A DNA stretch of 64,000 bases, from NCBI GenBank assembly GCA_963576475.1, contig OY754967.1, positions 26,743,095 through 26,807,094 on the forward strand, read 5' to 3'. The stretch is from Molanna angustata (lineage: Eukaryota; Arthropoda; Insecta; Trichoptera; Molannidae). A model generated the notes under the pieces. That model had not been told where the DNA came from. It ran no database searches and saw nothing but the letters and a program-made list of their open reading frames with translations. This document shows positions 54,914-64,000 of this stretch, in pieces; positions within the stretch are counted from its first letter, which is position 1, and every line of letters starts with the position of its first letter. The translations under genes were made by a program, and so were the position numbers.

Positions 54914-55890
54914 CTATATTTGGATATTGTTTTCATTGATAAATAGTGCTAGGCATCTGTAGATTGGAGGGGTGGCTATACACAGAAGAAATGGAATATT
55001 TATGGGGAGAGAGATTTTGAGATTGATGGCTTTAGAATATATGGGAGCCTTGTGGAATAGTGTACAGCCAAGGAAGATGTGATTGACGTCACCGTCTTCC
55101 AGACCACATTCACAGAGTGAAGAGTCTTTTATACGGATCTTGTTCAAAAATACAGGGTTGCAGGAGTGGCCAAGTCTGATCCGACAGATAATAGACAGAG
55201 GCTTTTTTTTCATTAGAATGTCTGAGAACCAAGGTTTTGTTGGGAGTTTTTGCTGGATGGATGCATAAAAGGAACCAGTTTGGATACTATTTTTTTTTTC
55301 CATAGAAGTTCCCAGAGGGCCATCATTCTGTGTTTGAGGACAGGAATCATGTCTTCGAGAAAGATATAGAAATATTTTGGACCACCACTTTCAGAAGCTT
55401 CTTTGGCCAGTTCATCAACCCTGTCATTTCCTGGGATTCCGCTGTGGCTAGGGATCCACGCTATAGAGACACTTTGTCCCAGAACTCCCAAATCAAGAAT
55501 CTTATGTTTGATCTGGAGAACAGTGAGGTGATTAATAATGTTTTTGGGGTTGGAAGATATCGCCTTAACTGCACTGAGAGAGTCGGTAAGAATGATAGAA
55601 TTTGGAATATTGTTTGACGATATGAAGTTAACTGCCTCTAAAATAGCTAGACATTCTGCATTGAAGATAGATGTTTCTGATGGGAGTTTGAACTTAGAAG
55701 ACTTATTTAAAGAGGGACAGAAAAGCGCTGCTCCTACCAGGGTGGGCTCTCCTTCCCTCCTTGAAGCCTCTGTGTATATGGAGACATGATTTTCCCATTC
55801 AGAGTTAATGATTTCCCGGAAGAGAGTAGAAGTGTTGTTGTGATGTTTTTGGAGTTTTAAATCAGAGATATTCGGAAAGAAAGTGTTTGT
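54914..55890 (-). pseudogene. LINE RNase H and C-terminal zinc motif
   Basis: NAECLAILEAVNFISSN, ILTDSLSAVKAI and PSHSGIPGNDRVDELAKEA are RNase H motifs; CECGLEDGDVNHIFLGC closes the protein. Confidence 0.78.
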
Positions 55891-55899
55891 TTCGTGAGG

Positions 55900-57640
55900 T
55901 CAGGAGAAGATGGGAAATTCAGTGTCACTAAAGAATGGTGTTGGGAAAGAATTTAGAAACTTGTAGCTATCAACGAGCAGGGGTAATAGTTTTTTATGTC
56001 TCCAGTATGGTTTGGAAGAGATATATTCAGATAGAAGCTTAATTTTTGGGATGATTGGATGGTTTGAGATTCGGAAAGCTTTAATGAAATATCTGTCTGC
56101 TAGATATTGTCGGCGAAGTGGAAGAGGAGCTTCCCTACATTCCACTTGCAGAGCTAAGATAGGAGAAGATTTCATGGCACCGATTACGATGCGAAGAGCA
56201 CTGGATTGGATTTTGTCTAGTTGGGAGGAGACATATTTTGGGAGGGGTTCCATTAGAAAAGACGCATAATCCAGATGGGAACGTACAAGGGCGTTGTATA
56301 ATAATTTGAGGGTTTTGGGGTGAGCACCCCACCAGACCCGAGAAACAGACCTTAATACGTTGATATCCTTTAACACTTATAAATTACATGTTCAGTATGG
56401 GGTTTGAATGAGAGTTTTTTTGTCTATGACCAAACCAAGAAATTTTGTTTGAGGGACAATAGGAATGCGTATGTTTTCAAATATTACATTAATGTCAGAT
56501 ACATGACTTGACTTTTATGTGGGGAGAGTTAGAGACCATGCAAGACAAGCCACTTGCTGAAGTTTATCAGAGCCAGGTTCAAGATCTCCTCAACCTTCTC
56601 AAGCGATCTGTCTGACACATATATCATTATATCGTCTGCATATTGAAGGATTCTAGCATGATTACTAATATTTTTTTCTACATCAGAAGTGTAAATATTG
56701 AATAGAAGAGGGGCCAAAACAGAGCCTTGCGGACGTCCTTGCCATGTTTTTCGATTTTTTTCCTTTTGTTATCAGCATTTAAAACAATGTGTCTTCCACT
56801 CAACAAATTTAGGGCTGTTTTTTGTGGAACTCCTTTATCTAGGAGAATTCTAATCAGAACATCAATGTGAACGTTGTCATATGCCGCTTTCATATCTAAA
56901 AAGACTGCGCTTAGATATTCTTTTCTTGTTTTGGTTAGTTGGACATCCGTTTATATATGCTTAGGTTATCTGCTGTACTTTTCCCTTTTCTGAACCCAAA
57001 TTGCATTCTTGGGAGAAGGTTATTGGTTTCCATATAGTGCTCCAATCGGTCATTTACCAGGTGTTCCATAATTTTACACATTGTAGTGGACAGCGCTATT
57101 GGTCGATAGGAGTCGCCATTATTGGGATTTTTGCTAGGTTTCAAAATTGGTATGATATTTTGGGTTTTACAATCATCAGGGATAATTCCAGTATTAAATA
57201 TATTATTAATGATTTTTAAGATATATTTTTGGGAAGATTCCTGAGCTTGAAAAATATAACTATATGGAATGCCATCTACGCCTGGCGCTGAATCTTTGAC
57301 TCTTTTCATTACAGCTGAGTTCATGAAGAGTGGAAGGAGAATCGAGAGTACAGTTAAAATCCTCAAGCAGGTATGGCTGGGGAGTGAGAGTCTGATTGGG
57401 GACAGTAGGGGGCTAATATGTTCATAAACTCATTCTTCCAAGAATCAGAGGTGGGTTTGAGAGCAGGGGTACAAGCAGCCGATCTAAACTGTCTTATCTT
57501 CCTCCATACAGATGAATTGTTTGTATCCGGAGAGAGAGAGGAACAGTATTCGATCCATCCCTTTTTCTTCTTGTCTTTTAGAATCCTCTTGGTCTTAGCT
57601 TGTGTTTTGAGAAAGAAGTCAAAGTTTTCATAAGACATTC
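55900..57640 (-). pseudogene. LINE reverse transcriptase part
   Basis: Fingers and palm motifs from DSAPGVDGIP to YADD, then the thumb (WGAHPKTLKLLYNALVRSHL, KIQSSALRIVIGAM). At least three frame changes. Confidence 0.78.
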
Positions 57641-57869
57641 TTTTCTTGTACTGGGACCTTGCTGCTTTGCGGTCTTGTACAGCTTTTTTGCAAGCAGCAT
57701 CCCACGACGGAGGAAGGGATTGATTGGATCTTTGAAAATTTAATGTAAATCAGGTTTGAATTTCTAAAAAAAGATTAAAAATCTTTTTACTTGGGGTTTA
57801 AATCCAATGCATAAATCTGCCATTTTAGAAGTTACTCAGGGATTTTTTTTCTGCTGCTGAATGAAAAGA

Positions 57870-58570
57870 CTATTTGAGGAGGTCACAACACTGGGTGATA
57901 TTGGAGGTGGTAGGGGAGGGGAGTTGATTGATGAGAGAATTAAGAGCTTCAGAGTAATCTAACCATCGTGCTCTGTTGACGTTATATTTGTAAGGAGAAG
58001 AGTGGCAGCACTCTTCTATTTCTCTCCCGAAACAAATATATATGGGAAAGTGGTCACTGCCATATGGATCGTGATCCAACGACCAGGATGCAAGGGAGGC
58101 TAAGTTGGGGGAGCAGACAGAAAGATCCACTGAGCTTGATTTTGAAGTGGGGAAACACTTCGTGTAGGAGATCCATCGTTTAATAAACAGATGTGAAGTT
58201 CATCAAGTGAGTTGACTAAGGTTCTGCCAGCTGAGTTGAGAGAAGCGGATCCCCAGGAAGGGTGATGGCAGTTGAAGTCACCTAGTAAGAAGATAAAGCT
58301 AGAGTACACTTGGATAGCCGACCTCAGCTTAAAAATGATGGACGGAGAAGGATGCGGGATATAAACTGAGAAAAAGGAAATGTAATCAATTTTAACGCCA
58401 ACCAAATTAATCTTGTCGCTGTTCAAACTTATGGGAATGGGGCAGAAGGGGATATTGTTTGATGAAAAGGCCAGAGCCACCCTTTCCATCATTTCTGTCA
58501 TCCCAGACGCAGGCAAACCCCGATAGCTTGAAGAAGGCTCCCGGGAGAAGCCATGTCTCCGAGATGGCAA
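57870..58570 (-). pseudogene. LINE APE endonuclease part
   Basis: VYIPHPSPSIIF, LLGDFNCHHPSWGS and, in the next frame, YGSDHFPIYICF. The catalytic Asp, Asn and His motifs are retained across a frame shift near 58115. Confidence 0.75.
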
Positions 58571-58675
58571 TAATTGAAGGGTTAAATTGGTGGATTAGGA
58601 GGAGAATATCAGATTTGTTGGAATTGAGGCTCCGGCAGTTCTACTGAAGGATCCTCGTTATGGCTTGGGGAACCA

Positions 58676-59958
58676 TCAGGACATAAAATTGATGACATGA
58701 GGGTTAATGATTATGCTACGTTGGACGGTAAGTTGTGCTGGACGGTAAGTTGTCAGAATGGAAATAATGAAGTTCATTATGGTTTTGATTAAAGTGGAGG
58801 TTTCTAAGTGAGGTTGAGTATTTTGGTTAGAGAGAAGACAGGAACCATTGACTAAAGAGGGGAGTTGGCCATTGGGGAACCACGCAAGATCCCTGAGAGC
58901 CGATTTATCATAGGCTGGAGGAGACGAAGGTTTCTTAGGAGTCTGTTTAGCAGTGGGATGATGATAAGCAGTTCTAGGGGAGGGAGGTTGAGGATTGATG
59001 CGATAGGTGGGTGGCTGAATGTTTGGAGTGGAGGAGACCGGCATGGGAGAAGCAACAGCAGAAAAGGAGGACTTAAGAGATGGAACAAGCTTCGATGCAT
59101 CCTGGAAGGAAATATTATTTTCAGCCATGAGATGCTTGATATTTTTCTGTCTAGAAAGTTCAGGGCAGCTTTGGCTAACAGCCGTGTGCTTCCCAGTACA
59201 GTACAAGCAGCTGAAATCTGCTTCTTTAATCTGGCATTCATCAGCTAGATGGTTGTTGCCACATTTAAAGCACCGAGGGGGTGATTTGCATTGTAATTTG
59301 GTGTGACCAAATCTACAACACTTCCAGCATTGGATTGTCGGGAATTCATACTTCTCTACTGGCAAAGACGTGTATGAAAGGAAGATTTTATCTGGAAGTC
59401 TTTGTCCATCAACGGTTATGACAACCGTGCGGAAAGGCTTCCAGACAACTGAGCCGGTGGAAGTATCCTTGAAATTGATACCTCGACATTTGAGTATCCG
59501 ACATTTCAGAATTTTACCGAAACGATAAGGAGTCTCAATTTCTTGGCAGAGGATTTCATTCGAGATTTCCTTCCCACTGGAACACCTCTCACCAGACCCA
59601 TGCGAGAGACTTGATGGGTGGGGATGGTTGAGGAGAATTTAGGGTGGGTGCTGTTTAGGAAGAAGTTGGCACTGGTCATGGAATTTAATTCCAGACTTAT
59701 TTTACTCCTACCAATTGACTTGCACGAGCCAATAACAATTCCTTTAACGGCAGTCTTTTTAAGTTGTCTTCCAAACTCTATGGCAGACATTGGAGACGAA
59801 TTTAACGACGAAAGATGGACCAAAAATGGCCTTTGATCCCTCGTCATGTGGCAGGTGAAAACCCGGTGTTGCCACACTGTCCCAAGTAAAACTCCCGAAA
59901 AAATAAAAAACGGTGGATTGGGGCGGTGGATTTTCCTTACGGCCGAGAAGACCATCAA
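58676..59958 (-). pseudogene. LINE gag-like protein (ORF1) with CCHC knuckles
   Basis: An N-terminal fold rich in basic and hydrophobic residues (LKKTAVKGIVIGSCKSIGR) precedes VEKYEFPTIQCWKCCRFGH and two more knuckles, then a Pro-rich tail. Frames change between 59506 and 59365. Confidence 0.75.
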
Positions 59959-60064
59959 GGTAACCCGGTATCAAAGCCTCACTGCGATTTCTATAAAATT
60001 AGCTAACTGCGACATCTAGTACATATATTATATATATGAAAATCTATGGTTGGAAGTCAGTATT

Positions 60065-60286
60065 GGATAGCCTAATCTTCACACCATTTTTTTTACACAT
60101 AACCTACAAAATTTTGGTAAAAATACCAATATAGTCATTTATTTTAATATTTTAGTTACTTTTTTTAAACATATAATGCAACTGGCTCACGCCAGTCAAA
60201 CAAACTACAAACAAACCTAACCAACCTATTTTTACCATACTTTTGTAGGTTAGGTTTACAAAAATGGTGTGAAGACTAGGTTATCC
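60065..60286. mobile_element. 222-bp foldback MITE
   Basis: GGATAGCCTAATCTTCACAC, CATAACCTACAAAATTTTGG and TAAAAATA recur inverted at 60225-60286 with a few changes. It sits just upstream of the LINE's 5' end. Confidence 0.75.
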
Positions 60287-60439
60287 GTCAGCATTGAAAA
60301 GAACCAAAAATTTTTTCTTACTTTTTCTGTACCTAATTATCTTGGAGAAATAAATAATGTTTTTGGAGTTTGAGAGTGGAATACTATTTTAACAATATGA
60401 TGCGTTCCAACGTGGTGCCTTATTAATGTTTCCCCCCAA

Positions 60440-60763
60440 CCTGATATATTTAACTCCACACAGACATCGATGAAACGCCAATTACGCGCAGTTATTGGTA
60501 ATATTACTGGTTAAAAATCAAACCTACTTTCCTTAAACATTCATCCCTTCCTTATCAACGCTTTCCTATATCCATTACCCTTCTCTTTCCCCCACATACA
60601 CTCACCACCAATGACTACCCAACATTAATAATGTATAATAATTTAAATATGTGAAACTTTATAATTGGCTATTTATTTTGTAATCTCATTTGAATTAAGT
60701 ATTATAAATGTATAGCTGTTAAGTTTCCAAAAAAAAAAAATAAAAAAAAAAAAAAAAAAAAGC
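60440..60763 (+). mobile_element. Retroelement 3' end with poly(A)
   Basis: C-rich then AT-rich sequence ending in an interrupted run of about 35 A (60729-60761), the signature of a poly(A)-tailed LINE or SINE 3' end. No coding sequence. Confidence 0.45.
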
Positions 60764-61700
60764 TTTTTTCCATTTGGCGCTATCCACCGTGAGGCTTTGA
60801 AAGCAGTATGTTTTAACATAAACAATTAGCGTACTTATATCAATTTTGTGTTCCAACGTGGAACCCTTTTCACATTTTTTATAACAATTTAGCATGTTAT
60901 GCCCGAGAATAAATTTTGCCGAAAAACAATATTTTTAATTTTTTTTCCACGGCAACATTTCTAAAAGCAGCTAGCACGCGCTATGGCACGCGCACTCTTG
61001 GCGTTCAACTCTGGTGGACGACGGACGGTTTGGTGTGACGCCGTCATCGGTCGACATGTGCTCCCGATGGCGGCCATATTTTCTACGACGCAGGAGCTCC
61101 TTTTGACAGGACCCGTCACGCGCATGGACGCTGATGGTGCCCCAGAACCAAGATGAGGGCATCAACAAGACAGGAGGTTGGAGGCAGAGCGCAGTGTGGG
61201 GCCACCGCGTAGGGAACGCGGCGGCTCGCAGATTGGACCACGAGGGGCAATCCGTGTCATCTGGGGCGTCGGTTCGCCTCCGGTGAGGCCCCAGCTGGTA
61301 TGCCACCTCTGTCGAGATGCGCCGTCATAGCGTGCCGTGGGGCACAGAGCCAGCCATGGGTGATGGTCTGGAGGAGGAGATCAGGAGGAGAAGAAGAAAC
61401 CACGCCGGACACGAGGAAGACCTGCTAGCCTGACGCAGAGGCTGGGCCCCGCCGAACTACAGTCACCACGTGGAAGACAGTGACATGCCTGGAGGAAGGA
61501 TGTCGCTGTACCCTGGGGCGGTATATTTTGGTCGGCGTCTTTTCGTGTGTTCGCGTGTATTTGACAGTTCGTTTCGGTAGATGCCACGTGTTTCTGTTTT
61601 ATTTGTTGTCTGTTGTTTTTATTTAATTTTTTTTGCCATGGACCATTTGTGAATATTATAAATAAAAAAGCGCCGTACTAAAACAATTTTTAAGTGTCGC
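60764..61700. other. GC/CpG-rich island of unknown nature
   Basis: About 60960-61600 is far more GC- and CpG-rich than anything else here (CACGCGCTATGGCACGCGCA, GGGAACGCGGCGGCTCGCAG). TTCCAACGTGG motifs flank it at 60851 and 61777. AATAAAAAAGCGCCG at 61660 could be a transcript end. It may be an LTR-type or gypsy-like non-coding remnant, or a CpG-bearing promoter; no protein domain is readable. Confidence 0.35.
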
Positions 61701-62102
61701 CCTCATTTGTCTCTCATTTTCTTCCCCACACCTTGGCTTGATGTTTCCTGGTGGTAGATGAGAGGTCTCATCAAGCATTCCAACGTGGAGCCATTTTTTT
61801 CAGCATTTTTTATAACAAAATCATGGTCAGTTTTCAGGAGGAACAAAATTAAATAATCTATTTTTAAAATAAGAAGAAGACACATTATTGTTATTCCTCC
61901 AAGCATTATTGTCTATAGACATTATTTTTTTTAGAATTAATTTTTAAAAATTCGATTGATCTTCAATTTGCTTTTCAAAAATATTCTTATGTATTTTAAA
62001 TAAATATAATGCATTTTTTTATTTATTTGACGATAGTTCGTCTTTATAAACAATTTTCATAATTTTAACCATCATTTGTTGTTTGTCCATGTTTCCGGTT
62101 TG

Positions 62103-62143
62103 TATATAAACTAACGACTGTTTCCTTTCACCGCCTCTTCCTC
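62103..62143 (+). promoter_or_regulatory. PABP core promoter: TATA box and TOP-like start
   Basis: TATATAAA at 62103-62110 is followed 31 bases later by the pyrimidine run CCTCTTCCTC (62134-62143). A transcript starting at this C would have a 5' terminal oligopyrimidine tract, as known for PABP mRNAs of other animals. The start site itself is inferred. Confidence 0.5.
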
Positions 62144-62145
62144 GA

Positions 62146-62193
62146 ATGAGCAAGGTCCGTTCACGTGAGGTTGTGTGTCTCCTTACAAAATAG
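62146..62193 (+). promoter_or_regulatory. Upstream ORF in the PABP leader
   Basis: ATG AGC AAG to TAG, 16 codons including the stop, lies just after the inferred start site. A second tiny one (ATG TGT TTT GTA TAA) lies at 62427-62441. Either could modulate translation if the leader is unspliced. Confidence 0.35.
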
Positions 62194-62210
62194 GTCACAC
62201 AATCCTCTTA

Positions 62211-62285
62211 AATTTCGTGAAATAATTAGTAAAAATACAAAAAAAATAATAAAACTTATTAAAACACAAAAAAATCGAAAAAAGT
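62211..62285 (+). promoter_or_regulatory. A-rich leader element of the PABP gene
   Basis: This stretch of the inferred 5' UTR is mostly A with scattered T and contains several oligo(A) runs. Vertebrate PABPC1 mRNA has an A-rich leader element to which PABP binds to repress its own translation; the same logic is inferred here. Confidence 0.45.
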
Positions 62286-62441
62286 AGTGAAAACGTTCGG
62301 GAACTAAGTGTAACTTTATTTTGTATCAAGTGCGTGCGTGTACAACGTGGGCATTGAATACTATAGCCATTTTGAAATTAAGGTTGATATATCCACGTTG
62401 TATCTTTAGCTTTCTTACATTATTTAATGTGTTTTGTATAA

Positions 62442-63627
<1,186 letters not shown>

Positions 63628-63787
63628 ACACGCACCCAATAACAAGTAGCCACATTCTGGAGACTTAAGATATTAATCGTCTCACAGATCCAGACTGAAA
63701 ACATAAATAAAAACTGTCTCCACCGGGAATCGAACCCGGGACCTTCGGATCAGAAGTCAGATACCCAACCAACTGAGCCACGAAGGC
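63628..63787 (-). mobile_element. tRNA-derived SINE, family B (with tRNA head)
   Basis: On the minus strand GCCTTCGTGGCTCAGTTGG, TCTGACTTCTGATCCGA (anticodon-like arm, TCT) and GGTCCCGGGTTCGATTCCCG form a tRNA-Arg-like head; it continues TGGAGACAG and the tail seen at 30412. The acceptor stem cannot close, so this is not a functional tRNA. It is in PABP intron 2. Confidence 0.8.
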
Positions 63788-63800
63788 TGACTTTAATAAT

Positions 63801-64000
63801 TGCATGTAGCACATGATATCCATGTGTCAAACTATAAAACAAAATCCAAATTATTAAATTAAGATATTGTACTTTCCTATACAATAGACATGAGTAACTC
63901 AGCAAAATTCATTGAGTTAACTAAAAATTGTGCGATGGCGCAGCAAAATGGACTGCGCTGAGTGAGTTGCCCACTGCACATCAAGTGAGTGACAGAATGG
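63801..64000. other. PABP intron end piece with possible E1-end relic
   Basis: TTGCATGTAGCACATGATAT near 63803 resembles the E1 end TTGCATGTAACACATGAGAT. The remainder shows CAGCAAAATGGACTGCGC-type sequence of no known family. Confidence 0.3.

Larger units (their letters stand above)
54900..59974 (-). mobile_element. Nearly complete LINE with gag, endonuclease, RT and RNase H
   Basis: In minus-strand order: gag with three zinc knuckles (CWKCCRFGHTKLQC, CFKCGNNHLADEC, CLYCTGKHTAVSQSC; 59300-59160), endonuclease (FLLGDFNCHHPSWGSASLNS, YGSDHFPI; 58570-58010), RT (APGVDGIPYSYI, NGDSYRPIALSTTMCKIMEH, FGFRKGKSTADNL, ILQYADDIMIYV; 57300-56530), thumb, RNase H (LTDSLSAVKAI, IAWIPSHSGIPGNDRVDELA; 55790-55380) and a C-terminal zinc motif (CECGLEDGDVNHIFLGC). 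This is the layout of the I-like group. Several frame shifts make it inactive. Confidence 0.85.

Noticed and set aside
60971..61306. 111-codon minus-strand frame in the GC-rich island
   Set aside because: Open because of the GC-rich composition; no recognisable domain or splice context.
63716..63787. Functional tRNA-Arg gene on the minus strand
   Set aside because: The 3' acceptor strand does not pair with the 5' end and the sequence runs into a SINE body shared with 30412.

Overview
The window is AT-rich animal DNA with GT-AG introns, split genes and many transposable-element families (non-LTR retrotransposons, Penelope-like elements, a Ty3/Gypsy remnant, tRNA-derived SINEs, hAT and Tc1/mariner relatives, many MITEs). 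Protein similarity and the repeat repertoire point to an insect. The order cannot be fixed from the sequence alone; Hemiptera or Lepidoptera would both fit.

Three host genes can be assembled by hand. (1) Positions 859-13382, plus strand: the last ten exons of a membrane-anchored type-B carboxylesterase-like gene whose first exon(s) lie before the window. (2) Positions 50623-19829, minus strand: a TDRD7/Tapas-type germ-granule protein with an N-terminal LOTUS domain, a dsRBD-like stretch, a second LOTUS domain and three Tudor modules. It has 18 coding exons over about 31 kb, and one base too many in exon 16 breaks the frame as sequenced. (3) From 62463, plus strand: cytoplasmic poly(A)-binding protein, RRM1 to most of RRM4, running off the right end. 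Genes 1 and 2 converge tail to tail around a 6.4-kb gene-free spacer; genes 2 and 3 diverge from an 11.8-kb spacer.

The rest is mostly repeats. Esterase introns hold an 85-bp tandem array seeded by a duplicated splice donor, a roughly 270-bp (TA)n tract inside a LINE, foldback MITEs and an 812-bp non-autonomous hAT element with an exact 8-bp target duplication. TDRD7 introns hold a 46-bp satellite with a 138-bp higher-order period, a 95-bp array, a perfect 89-bp palindrome with hammerhead-like boxes, several MITEs, and a 12.6-kb intron filled with nested elements: LINE tail, Gypsy remnant split by a LINE, an EN-RT LINE, a Penelope GIY-YIG fragment and a CR1/L2-like LINE with a 5' inversion. 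The spacer before the PABP gene carries two head-to-head Penelope copies (51110-52518), an almost complete gag-EN-RT-RNaseH LINE on the minus strand (54914-59974), and a GC-rich island near 61 kb.

The host genes do not form an operon or visible pathway. TDRD7 and PABP both act on mRNA/RNP biology, but their adjacency is probably coincidental. The most unusual signals are the Penelope structures with hammerhead-like boxes, the higher-order satellite, the tandem array born at a splice junction, the altered oxyanion-hole motif of the esterase, and a PABP promoter combining a TATA box, TOP-like start, upstream ORFs and an A-rich leader.
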